64,000 nt of DNA from Selaginella tamariscina (lineage: Eukaryota; Streptophyta; Lycopodiopsida; Selaginellales; Selaginellaceae): assembly GCA_003024785.1 (NCBI GenBank), contig PUQB01000826.1, forward strand, positions 26,726 through 90,725, given 5' to 3'. Both the position numbers and the translations under genes were made by a program. The notes beneath the pieces are model-generated. The model saw only the letters and a program-made list of their open reading frames with translations. It had not been told where the DNA came from and did not search any database. Shown here in pieces: positions 1 through 12,427 of this stretch. Positions within the stretch are counted from its first letter, which is position 1, and every line of letters begins with the position of its first letter.

Positions 1-3000
1 TTTATGTCTGTCTGTGTCGTAGAAAACACTGAGTATGCTCGACAAAAGGAGGCCAAATATTGGAAATAGTACACCATTTGCTGCTGCAGCTAACAACCCA
101 ATTATAAATATCGGTGTCTCTTGGTTTTTCAAAGCCGCCAACCTCAAAAACTGCAGTATTTGTTGATTAGTAAGGTGCATGTGCGTGTGTGTGAGTGAGA
201 GAGAGAGGGAGAGAGCATCTTCATCACGCACTATATCATGTATATCATATAGCTTGGCAACGTACCACAAGGTTATTTATCTAATGTACATTACACCGCA
301 CGCGCGCGCGCACACACACAAAAACCTGATTTTTTATTCCAGCAGGACGTTCTTCTTCTTCAGCGATATGGACATTTACGTTGTCTAGGGTTCGAGGCAA
401 CGAGAAAGAACTTCGGCTAATGCGTTTACTGCCACTGAATGAACTCCGTCTACTGCTGTTTCTGCTTAACACCTGCTCTTGTTGTACGGTCTGTATTTCG
501 TCCGGGTCTGGGTGGTGTACAGACTGCCTTGTTTCTTTGTGCATTTCTTGTAGACGGATTAACTGTGAATAGGCTCCCTCCGGATTCTGTATTAGCTCCA
601 AATGTGTTCCTGGAAAATAATATAACAGTGTGTGAGTGCGTGTGTGTGAGAGAGACGTATATCAACGTATTACCTTTCTCGACAATTTTTCCACGTTGGA
701 CAACAGAAATACAGTCAGCATTTTTGATGGTAGAAAGCCGATGTGCCACAATCACAGTCGTACGATCGACCATGATACGATCCAAGGCTTGCTGTACAAC
801 ACGCTCTGACTCAGCATCCAATGCACTCGTGGCTTCGTCTAATAGGAGTATACGTGGATTTTTTAATATTGCCCTTGCTATTGCTACCTTTGCTTTTGGC
901 CTCCTGATAATTGTGTTCCATGTTCCCCAACTTGTGTGTCATATTCCTTATAAAGATAAGTAACAGTGAGTGTGCGTGTGTGTGTGTGTGTGTGTGTGAG
1001 CGAGAGAGGAGAGTGTGTGTGTGTGTTCCCTGTGTTCTAAACATAGTTATCGATGCTAATTTACGTAAGACACACATACACACATATATGTGTACGTATT
1101 GTGAGTGTGTGTATATATATAATATAAAGTGATATATTAAAGACCTGAGGCAGTTTTTCGATAAAATTAGCAGCATTAGCAAGTTTAGCGGCCTGTTTAA
1201 TCTCTTTCGGTTGCGCCATCTTTACCGTAAGCAATATTCTCACGTATACTCGTTGAAAATAACACAGGCTCCTGACTAACAAGTCCTATTTGCTGACGTA
1301 GCCACCTTAATTGTAATTTTCAATGTTAATCCCATCGATTAATACTTCTCCTTGCGGATCATAAAACCTCTCGATTAACTAACCACCGTTGATTTACCAC
1401 TCCACTTTCCCCCACCAGTGACGTTGTAGTTTGTTTATATTTAATTATTTCATTAAATATATTTATATAATTTAGAACATTGTTTTATGCTAAACAAAGC
1501 TTTATATAACATTAATAATTAGCTAATAGTTATATAATGATACGCGGAAAAAACATTAATAATAAACTTATAAATGTATGACTAATTATCATAACAAATA
1601 TAACTACATATTATACTAAATTTAATTAGTTTACCTGCTGGTATGGTCAAGCAAAAGTGATTAAAAACTTGAACATCAGGAGGGCAGGATACGTAAAAAT
1701 GTTCTTGAGCTCAATATCCCTCGAATTTCTCTGGTGTTAATCCATTCATATCTGAGCGTCGATTTGTGGAATACGATTATCATTCAAACATTTTATAAGC
1801 TGCAGCTCTTCCTGCTGATACTGCAGTTATACTAGGTGAAGTTTGCCCCAAAGACCTGAAAAATAATTAAATTTTTTTATTAAATTAAAAAAAAATTTTT
1901 TAAAATTAATAATTAAAAAATAACACGCACGCACTTACATGCCTCCCATGAGAACAGCAAATAATACGCTAATCACTTTACCACCATTGTAACCATTGTT
2001 TAAAACGAGCTTAGAACCATACCACATTGCAAGAGCATAACTGCAGAACATAACGAACAAGATTACGCCTAACCCTAACCCTGCAACTGCTCCTTCCATA
2101 ACCTGCCTTGTATGCTTTCCCAAGTGCTCCATCATAAACTGACACTGATTTACTCTCTCCCGTAAATGCAGCTACCTAATAAAATTAACAGTTTATTAGT
2201 TTACTAATATATCTCTCACATACGCACACACGCAACGTACAGTTCTAATACTCCCAGTGGATTGTTCAACAACGACATTAGCTTCTGCATATGCAGACTG
2301 TTCTCGACTCGACATCTTCGACATAAAATTAGCCATCATCCCTCCGGCAACAACCAGGAGTGGCATAACTGACAGCAGCACTAAGGTTAACTTCCATCCT
2401 TTTATGATGCTATTATAAATCCCCCAAAGAATGTAGTAGTAAACTGTATTAGTTTTCCCCATCTGCATGTTTATATTGTTAATCATTCAGTTAAACACAT
2501 AATAATGGTTTAACAATTATGTTAATTTAGTAAGGTTTCATAAACTATAATTGAAAGTTACCTTCATTGCATCTTGTATACGAATTGTATCCCAGACATC
2601 CTACAATTACTCACCAGTTTTTGTTCCGCTACACAAACAAATTAGACATGTACATTATTAATATAAATAATTAATTATGTTTAACCTGTCAAAGAATGAA
2701 ATGTCTTGTCGAAGAATAGCTTTAAGATATAAGTTTCGTATTCTATCTGCTTGCCTCTCTCCTGTACACATCCAGCATGCAACTCCTGATATACATAATA
2801 AGTTTAAGAAAATGCTCGAATATTTCCCCGCATACACGTGTGTGGTGTTAACTTACGCAAGAATGAACCAACAGCAGCTCCAGCGCCAAGGTAAACAAAT
2901 CTGAGAGAGAGACCTAAACAATAAAATGTGAAAATAAAAAAGCATTAAAATAATTAAACCATAACATAATTTAAAAGTATTTTCTTATAATAATAATAAT

Positions 3001-3294
3001 ACAATAAAAGGAATTATTCTATATAGAATTACGTAATTAAAAAAATTATAATTTGTACCTTATTAACCTCCTTAACAAGATTATTATTTCTCTCCAAATG
3101 AATTTGTAAGCTGCCAAATATAATAGCCATGAGGGGCATGGCTATTCCATTCCCTATTGCACCAAGGTACCAAATACCATGAGAAGAATATCCATGGAAT
3201 CCGCAAAGCTAAACAGCTTGTGAATAGGCACCACATCGATATTTTCCTGCTCCATGGACTTATTTGTATTCAATTTACTTGAGTTCTCCTCCAT
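1..3294 (-). pseudogene. ABCB (MDR/P-glycoprotein) transporter, 5' half copy, truncated by window edge
   Basis: Read on the minus strand, this is a second copy of the complete ABCB gene at 6940-12427. It begins with ATG at 3294 (MEENSSKLN), runs through the first transmembrane domain (GTLAIGNG-like stretch near 3160, [19 protein letters not shown] near 2000), the first nucleotide-binding domain (about 1440-700) and the linker, and leaves the window inside the second membrane domain. Intron positions match the other copy, so this is a DNA-level duplication and not a retrocopy. It carries more small deletions than its partner: near 1400-1420 two G are lost in the Walker A codons, near 1376 a T is lost, near 1320 a base is lost and near 1213 two bases are lost. 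Without these it would encode an MDR-type exporter of the plasma membrane. Some breaks could be assembly errors, but their density here favours a decaying copy. Confidence 0.75.
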
Positions 3295-3654
3295 GGGATT
3301 CTAGAGAATTGCTAGAGATGGGATTCGAGAGAATTCATGAGAGATATATAAACATATGGGAGGCAAATAAGTTACTGGAAGTTGCCATTGGAAGTTGCAA
3401 GAGTCAAACACCAAAAGACACATGTAGATATATAAAATATAAGTGTGTGTGCGTGTGTGCCTATGTGTATGAGTGAATGAAGGTGTATAAAATAAATTGA
3501 TTGAGTCTTTTCATCAAAATAATTATAAAATTACTCAACTGTTATAAAGAATCTAATCTTCACCGTGCAAATCTATATTAAAATTAAAATTCCTAAAATT
3601 TAGATTAACACACGATACAGTTTTACCATAAAAAGTCAAATATATGCTATTATC

Positions 3655-3725
3655 TATGTACTTATATATCATTATCGGTAGTAATAATAATATTATTACT
3701 ACCGATAATGATATATAAGTACATA
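3655..3725. repeat. Perfect 34-bp palindrome with 3-nt loop
   Basis: Positions 3655-3688 are the exact reverse complement of 3692-3725, separated by aat. It lies in the insertion that separates the left ABCB copy from its conserved upstream flank. It could be a minimal foldback element, a hairpin-forming cruciform or a small hairpin RNA source; nothing in the sequence decides between these. Confidence 0.9.
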
Positions 3726-3775
3726 TACTAATATTTTTGAAATAATACTCGGTCAAGCATAATCACGTTGACTAT

Positions 3776-4530
3776 TTGGTTAAAAATCTCTATGCTTAAC
3801 ATAATAAATAAAATATTAAAATGCCTGTTTAACTATAGTTTTACTAGTATGCAAAAGATTTAGATTTTATTGTTAAGAAATTATAATTTGTAAAGATGTT
3901 GATATTACAACCATACATTATAAAAAATTTGACATCCATATTCAAATAAACAGATGTACCACCGAACGCTTTACTTAGTACTTACGAACGTTGTCGAAAT
4001 AGTTGTGAACACGTTGGTGGGTTCCTGTTTTGAAACTTAGAGATAAAATAAAATAAAATCACATTAATAGATGAATTTAACTGTGTTAAATTATAATTTA
4101 TTTTGATTAACCTCATTGTTTAATATAGTTAAACATGAGGTTTAATTTAAATTATGCACGTTACTCATTTTCGATGCATGTCAAACAAAAAAGTTATAAA
4201 ACAAAATAGTCTTTTTCAATTCTCCCTTAAAAACAATAAAACTTAAGAAATAGTAATAATAATACTTTTATTGTTTACTACCAATAAATAGTAAAAATTC
4301 AAAAATAATAATAATAACGAAATTTTGTATTGTGTACTACAGAAAAAACTATTCATCAAACTTAATCAATTATTAATTTTAATATAATTAATATAAATAA
4401 AATTAAATAACATGATTTTAAAATTTGATGTCACTTTAATACTCCAATGGCCAAAGTACTACGTCAATCTCAATAACCAAACAAAGTACAGTGCCTTCCT
4501 TACACAGTCCAATGCTTAGATTGCATCGAC

Positions 4531-4567
<37 letters not shown>

Positions 4568-4839
4568 GAATGTTAAATTTATTTAGCTAATGTTAAACAT
4601 TTACAATTGTTTTTAAACTAGGATTAATTAACAAGGAGATTCATATTTCACCCTCATCTTATAAATGTAAATTTAAAATATTTGTTCTATAAATCAATAA
4701 TTATATATATATAATTTAAAGCATTATACTTAAAATATGTACAAAAAAAGTAAATTGTATTTTTGTCGGGCAAATATATACTTATCATAATTTGTACGTG
4801 TGTGTCTGTGTGTGTTTGAAAGAGATAGAGTACCCAGCT

Positions 4840-4910
<71 letters not shown>

Positions 4911-6411
4911 ACAAAATAACATGTATTCCGAGTATGATACATATATATTAGGATATATATGTTATTTAGCATCTTACAAACAGTGTCCTGGTATATTTAT
5001 ATTAATATGTTTTACGTATATATTTTATATATGAAAAATAAATGACTGAGTATGAAAGAATAAAGAAACAAAAACGAATTTATGTTATTCCTATATAACG
5101 TTTAGTTTTTATTATCACACATATCTATATATTATATATTTAAACGTATAAATAAGTATAATAAAAATATATTTACTTTTATTTTTTTAAGATAATACTT
5201 GAAATCAAACACACACACACACATATTATTGATTTATAGAATAAATATTTTAAATTTACATTAATAAGATGAATGAACGTTGTAACTAAAATGGGAATGT
5301 TTATAATTCCATTTTTTAAATAATTAATAATTTTAATTATTTAATTAGTATTTTTTAATATAAAAAATTAATTTTTAAAATAATATATATTTAAAGAAAG
5401 AATATTCTTTAAAATATATGTTTAAAATATTAATAATTAATATATAAATATTAATTAATTTTTTTTTTAATTTTCATTTTCATGTACCATTCCCATTTTA
5501 ATTACAACTTTCATAGTTAAATATGAAGATTTTTGATAATCAATTCTAATTTAAAAACAATTGTAAATGTTTAACACAAAACAAATATAAATGTTTAAAT
5601 TTATTAAAACATTTAATTATAAATATACATTTTATGTTATTTTAGCTTTTGTGTGGACGCTGACCAAATAAATCTAAGTAATAGTGTGAAAGTACTAGAG
5701 CTGTGTGGCCTTAGCTACTTGTACTTGTCCATTGGGGTATTACAAGTGACATTAAACTTTAAAAAATGTCATTTAATGCTAATTATATTAAAATTTAATA
5801 AATTTGATTGATGTTTTCTAATTTTTTACATTGTTATTATTATTTCTTAATTTTATTATTTTGATAATAGGCAATTTTATCCATAGTAAATAAATCTAGA
5901 AAAACCGTATTTTTTATTATAAAATCACATAATTTTATTTTTCTTTTGCGTTTATTTATTTAGAAACTATGATGTATATAATAAATAATACTACGTAAAT
6001 ATATATTTATATATGTTTTATTATTTTGAACTTCTTTTGACTTATAGATGCAGAAGTTGTATACAAGAGGCCAAGTTATATCTTAAACGTATTGTCCAGC
6101 ACGTGTCTATATATACGTGTGCGTGTTGCTGACAAAAGTTTGAAATGTGTATATACATACACACGTTTACTTTACTGACTTTACTATTTCTAACATATTG
6201 CAATTTTTTTAAAAATATAACTTTAAACTTTTCATATATAAATTAATCATTTATATAACAATATACACATATATTTTAAATTTATATTTATAAGATGGGG
6301 ATGAACTATGGAGCTTCTTGTTAATTAGTTCTAGTTTAAAAACAAATGTAGATGTTTAACACAAAACAATTATAAATGTTTAACGGTAAATAGATAAAAT
6401 ATTTAAAATAT

Positions 6412-6443
<32 letters not shown>

Positions 6444-6599
6444 TATAATGTTATTTTAGCGTTTGTCCTGGTTTGGAAAATAACATATGTGTGTGTAGAA
6501 ATTTCAACAGATTGAATTTTGATATTTTATTAATTAATGTTATTCAACGTGTCACGCTTGCACGTTTTTTCTCTTTATATTATCGATGGAATATTCTTA
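3776..6599. other. AT-rich spacer between the head-to-head ABCB copies, with microsatellites and diverged repeats
   Basis: No coding region is supported. The spacer holds a TA tract (about 4532-4564), a CT tract joined to a CA tract (4842-4910) and an AT tract (6413-6436). A roughly 150-bp AT-rich motif containing atgtttaacacaaaac and tataaatgtttaa occurs in inverted and direct copies at about 4570-4700, 5200-5620 and 6240-6400, so the spacer itself seems built from repeats. Promoters of both ABCB copies should lie here. Confidence 0.6.
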
Positions 6600-6939
6600 G
6601 AATCTGTAGTCGTGATTATGCTTGACCGAGTATCTTGTCTTATTATGAAAAGACCCTCGACTTATTTTATACACCTATATTAAAAACTCCATCACATACA
6701 CACACGCACACATTCACACACATACACATTTTATATATGTACATGTGTCTTTTGGTGTTTGACTCTGTGCTCCCGGCAGCAACTTCCAATGGCAACTTCC
6801 AGGAACATTATTTTAATATTTCTTTTCGTGCACCTCAAGCCGCATATGTTATATATCCCCTGAATTCTCTCAGATCCCGTCTGAATCCCACAACTCGCAT
6901 GAATTCTCTCGAATCCCATCAGCAATCCTCTAGAATCCC

Positions 6940-9900
6940 ATGGAGGAGAGATCAAGTAATTGAAACAAGTAAGGAACACATCGATGTGGTGCCTATTTAC
7001 AAGCTGTTTACTTTTGCGGATTCCGTGGATATTCTTCTCATGGTATTTGGTACCTTGGGTGCAATAGGGAATGGAATAGCTATGCCCCTCATGGCTATTA
7101 TATTTGGGCAGCTTACAAATTCATTTGGACAGAATGTGTACAATGTTAATAGTCTTGTTAAGGAGGTCAATAAGGTACAAATTTAATTATGTAATTCATT
7201 AATAGTATTAATTCAAGCATTATTTAATTTGGTGGGCAACTTTATCAGTAGTGGACAATAATAGTATTCTTCATCATTATTATTATTTAATATTTGGAAA
7301 AATACTAATGTTTTTTTTTCATATTTTATTGTTTAGTCTCTCTCAGATTTGTTTACCTTGGCGCTGGAGCTGCTGTTGGCTCATTTTTGCGTAAGTTAGC
7401 ACACATACACCAATATGTGTATGCGTGGGGAATATTCGAGCATTTTTAAACTTAGTTATATATATGCAGAAGTTGCATGTGGATGTTACAGGAGAGAGGC
7501 AAGCAGCGAGAATACGAAACTTATATCTTAAAGCTATTCTTCGACAGACGTTTCATTCTTTGACAGGTTAAACATAATTAATTATTTATATTAATTAATT
7601 AATCGTATTAATTAACTAAATATTAATTTGTTGTGTAGTGGAACAAAAACTGGTGAGTAATTGGTAGGATGTCTGGGGATACAATTCGGTACAAGATGCA
7701 CTGGGGAGAAGGTAACTATCAATTAATTAACTATAAACGTATATCTTATTAAAACTAATTAACGTAATTATAACATAAACATGCAGGTGGGGAAACTAAT
7801 ACAGTTTACTACTACATTCTTTGGGGGGTTTATAATAGCATTCATAAAAGGATGGAAGTAACCTTAGTGCTGATGTCAGTTATGCCACTCCTGGTTGTCG
7901 CGGGAGGGATGATGGCTAACTTTATGTCGAAGATGTCCAGTCAAGGACAGTCTGCATATGCTGAAGCTAATGTCGTTGTTGAACAAGCGACTGGAAGTAT
8001 TAGAACTGTACGTGTGTGCGTGTGCGTGTGCGTGTGTGTGTGAGATATATTGACATATTCCACAGTCTCATATTTATTAATAACATGCTTAATACAGTTA
8101 AATTATTAGTTTAGTAAACTAATAAACTGTTAATTTTTATTAGGTAGCTGCATTTACGGGAGAGAGTAAATCAGTGTTAGCTTATGATGGAGCACTTAAG
8201 AAAGCATACAAGGCAGGGGTTATGGAAGGAGCGGTTTCAGGGTTAGGGTTAGGCGTAACCTTGTTCGTTATTTTTCCAGTTATGCTCTTGCAATGTGGTA
8301 TGGTTCTAAGCTCGTTTTAAACAATGGTTACAATGGTGGTAAAGTGATTAGCGTATTATTTGCTGTTCTCATGGGAGGCATGTAAGTGTGCGTGCGTGCG
8401 TGTGTGTTTTTTTAATTATTAATTAAGAAAATGTTTTTTTCTATTATAAAAAATTAAATTATTTTCAGGTCTTTGGGGCAAACTTCACCTAGTATAACTG
8501 CAGTATCAGCAGGAAGAGCTGCAGCTTATAAAATGTTTGAAGTGATTAAACGTATTCCACAAATCGACGGCTCAGATTTGAATGGATTAACACCAGAGAA
8601 TATTCGAGGGGATATTGAGCTCAAGAACATTGATTTTACGTATCCTGCCCGTCCTGATGTTCAAGTTTTTAATAACTTTTCCTTGACCATACCAGCAGGT
8701 AAGTAACTTAATCTAATAATATTTACTAATTAAATTTAGTATAATATTTAGTTATATTTGTTATGATTAAATTATACTGTACACACTTACTAACTATTAA
8801 CTAATATTAGTTAATGTTATTTAAAACAATGTTTTATATTATTAAAATATAATTAATATATAACAGGAACTACAACGTCACTGGTGGGGAAAGTGGGAGT
8901 GGTAAATCAACGGTGGTTAGTTTAATCGAGAGGTTTTATGATCCGCAAGGAGGTGAAGTATTAATCGATGGGATTAACATTGATAAATTACAATTAAGGT
9001 GGCTACGTCAGCAAATAGGACTTGTTAGTCAGGAGCCTGTGTTATTTTCAACGAGTATACGTGAGAATATTGCTTATGGTAAAGATAGCGCAACCGAAGA
9101 AGAGATTAAACAAGCCGCTAAACTTGCTAATGCTGCTAATTTTATCGAAAAACTGCCTAGGTATTTAATATATCACTTTATATTATATATATACACACAC
9201 TCAACGTACACAATATGTGTGTATGTGTGTCTTACATAAATTAGCATCAATAACTATGTTTAGAACACAGGGAACACACATGCACACACCTCTCTCTCTC
9301 TCTCACACACACACACACTCACTGTTTACTTATCTTTATAAGGAATATGACACACAAGTGGGGAACATGGAACAATATATCAGGAGGCCAAAAGCAAAGG
9401 GTAGCAATAGCAAGGCAATATTAAAAAATCCACGTAACTCCTATTAGACGAAGCCACGAGTGCATTGGGATGCTGAGTCAGAGCGTGTTGTACAGCAAGC
9501 CTTGGAATCGTATCATGGTCGATCGTACGACTGTGATTGTGGCACATCGGCTTTCTACCATCAAAAATGCTGACTGTATTGCTGTTGTCCAACGTGGAAA
9601 AATTGTCGAGAAAGGTAATGTTGATATACGTCTCTCTCACACACACGCACGCACACGCTCACGCACTGCTATATTATTTTCCAGGAACACATTTGGCGTT
9701 AATACAGAATCCGGAGGGAGCCTATTCACAGTTAATCCGTCTACAAGAAATGCACAAAGAAACAAAGCAGTCCGTACACCCCACAGACCCGGACGAGATA
9801 CAGACCGTACAACAGGAGCAGGTGTTAAGCAGAAATAGCAGTAGACGGAGTTCATTCAGTGGCAGTAAACGTATTAGCCGAAGTTCCTTCTCGCTGCCTC

Positions 9901-10339
9901 GAACCCTAGACAACGTAAATGTCAATCTCGTTGAAGAAGAAGAACATCCTGCTGGAATAAAAAACCAGGTTGGTTTTGTGTGCGTGCGTGTTTGTGCGTG
10001 TAATTTACATGGTAGATAAATAACCTCATGTGGTACGTTGCCAAGCTATATGATATACATGATAGATTGCGTAATGAAGATCTCTCTCTCCCTCTCTCAC
10101 ACACACGCGCACACACTAATCAACAAATACTGCAGTTTTTGAGGTTGGCGGCTTTGAACAAACCAGAAACACCGATATTTATAATTGGGTTGTTAGCTGC
10201 AGCAGCAAATGGTGTACTATTTCCAATATTTGGCCTCCTTTTGTCGAGCATACTCAGTGTTTTCTACGACACAGACAGACATCAGTTGCGTAAGGATGCC
10301 AATTTTTGGTCAGGAATGTTCGTTGTACAAGCAACTGCA

Positions 10340-10377
<38 letters not shown>

Positions 10378-12427
10378 GCGTGCGCGTTTGGAAAATTACC
10401 AAAATGCTTATGTATACTGCAGTTTGATAGTATGTCCAATTCAGCATGGTTCATTTGGGCTTATTGGGCAGAGGCTTATACGTAGAATACGAAGATTGTG
10501 TTTTGACAAGGTTCTACGGCAAGAAGTAGCTTGGTTTGATGAACCTGCAAACTCGAGGTATATATTATATGTAAAAAACATGGTTATTAATTCAGTAGGT
10601 AAATAGTGTGATTTATCGAGATTGTAATAATTAACTTATTTGTTTAACAGTGGGGCGATTAGTGCGAGGTTATCAGTAGATGCAGCTCATGTCCGTGCGA
10701 TGGTAGGGGATTCTATGGGGCTTCTTTTTCAGAATGTTGCTTCCATAGTCGCTGGATTAATCATTGCATTTACTGCTAATTGGATATTAGCGCTTCTGGT
10801 GACTGCATTGGTTCCTCTACTTGGCTCTCAAGTGGCTATCCAAACAAAACTTATGACCGGTTTTAGTAAAGACGCAAAAGTAAGCGCGTGCGTGCGTGTG
10901 TGTGCACATCTTTTATATATGTATGCGTTGTCCAGGTAATGTATGAGGAAGCAACCAAGGTTGCAAACGATGCAGTAAGCAGCATCCGTACAGTGGCATC
11001 TTACTGCCTGGAAGGGAAGATGCTCCAGCTGTACAAGCAGAAATGCCACGTGTCGGCAAGGAGCGGGATCCGCACGGGTGTCATGAGCGGGATCGGGATG
11101 GGCTGTCCAACTTCGTGCTCTTCGGGTCGTACGGACTAAGCTTCTGGTACGGAGCGCGCCTGGTGAAAGAGGGGAAAACCAATTTCAAACATGTTTTTCA
11201 GGTAAAAACAAAAACACATTTTAGGGTTTATAATATCTTTATTTAATGTCAGTTCTTAACAAATTAGAAAAACACACCGTATATATACATATATTGACGT
11301 GTACCCAATATGAAATCTCCGTGTTAGAAACACATATTGTATATACGTACACATGTGCATACACATACTGATGTGTGTTATATGATAGGTATTTTTTGCA
11401 ATTACAATGAGCGCATTTGGGGTAGCGCAGAGCTTATCACTCTCTCCAGACTTTGCCAAAGTGACACATGGAGTAGTCTCCATATTTACGATCCTCGACA
11501 GAAAATCAAAAATCGATCCAATGAGTTCAGAAGGAAAGAAGTTCGACTCGATCCGTGGTGAGGTAGAGTTTCGAAACGTCAGCTTTAGATACCCTGCACG
11601 CCTTGAAGTCGAAGTGTTTTAGAGATCTATCCTTCTCACTACAAGCAGGAAAGGTAACACACATGCACGCACACACACACAACACGTATATAATACTGAC
11701 TATCTTATGTTTACTAATAAGACGATGGCACTTGTTGGGGAGAGTGGGAGTGGGAAATCAACGGTGATAGCGCTCTTAGAGAGATTCTACGATCCCGATT
11801 CTGGGACAATACTCGTTGATGGCATAGATACTAGAACACTGCAGCTTAAGTGGCTTAGGCAAAACATTGGTTTAGTTAACCAGGAACCAACACTGTTTAG
11901 TGGTAGCATTAGGTCAAACATTGCATATGGAAAAGATGGCACAGTCACTGAGGAGGAGATTAAGGCTGCTGCTACTGCTGCTAATGCCCATAACTTTGTT
12001 TCGGGTCTTCCGAATTCGTACGACACTGAAGTCGGGGAGCGTGGTATACAACTCTCAGGTGCGTGCGTGCGTGCGTGCGTGTGATAGAATGTGTGTTAAC
12101 TGAGATAACATGCAGGTGGACAGAAGCAAAGAATTGCCATAGCAAGAGCAGTGGTTTAAGGATCCAAAGGTACTGTTACTGGATGAGGCCACGAGTGCCC
12201 TAGATGCTGAGTCAGAACGCGTGGTACAGGAAGCACTGGACAGGATAATGGTGAATCGAACAACTATAGTGGTAGCACACAGGCTTTCTACCATTGTTAA
12301 CGTGGACATAATTGCAGTGGTTAAGAATGGGGTTATAGTTGAGCAAGGGAGTCACACGCAGCTTATTAACAAGACTAATGGTGCTTATGCATCCCTTGTT
12401 AAGTTGCATATGGCGCCGTCTATTTAA
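6940..12427 (+). CDS. ABCB-type (MDR) full-size ABC transporter, about 17 exons
   Basis: Encodes a full ABC exporter (TMD-NBD-TMD-NBD), expected in the plasma membrane; plant ABCBs move auxin or hydrophobic compounds, substrate not readable here. ATG at 6940. Exons (approximate): 6940-7174, 7337-7390, 7468-7567, 7640-7711, 7788-8010, 8144-8382, 8470-8699, 8867-9160, 9342-9615, 9685-9968, 10135-10341, 10423-10557, 10651-10879, 10936-11201, 11389-11652, 11721-12058, 12115-12427. NBD1 spans exons 7-9; a Ser-rich linker (exon 10) follows; NBD2 is clear, with Walker [10 protein letters not shown] at 11738, Q-loop NQEPTLFSG, signature LSGGQKQR across the last intron, and [11 protein letters not shown]. 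Single-base breaks occur near 6958, 7480, 7665, 7859, 8275, 8886 (in Walker A of NBD1), 9450 and 12156 (spurious stop). Several introns begin with GT/GC repeats at the donor. The breaks look like indel errors, but real decay cannot be excluded. Confidence 0.88.

Larger units (their letters stand above)
1..10282. repeat. Large inverted duplication, arms about 1-3775 and 6600-10282
   Basis: The reverse complement of 1-120 matches 10168-10282, and the match continues in order through exons, introns and 5' flank. It can be followed past the start codons: the word gcttgaccgagtat upstream of the right gene (6619-6632) reappears inverted at 3745-3760. The left arm holds an extra segment of about 250 bp (3500-3740) that includes a perfect palindrome. 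Inside the spacer, weaker inverted matches continue, for example 4578-4700 against 5222-5270 and 6290-6390. The two genes are therefore head to head with about 3.6 kb between start codons. The left arm extends beyond the window, so its full length is unknown. Confidence 0.85.

Noticed and set aside
4687..5034. Open frames with long Arg-Glu or Ser-Leu repeats
   Set aside because: They are translations of the CT/GA and CA/GT microsatellite; no start context or domain.
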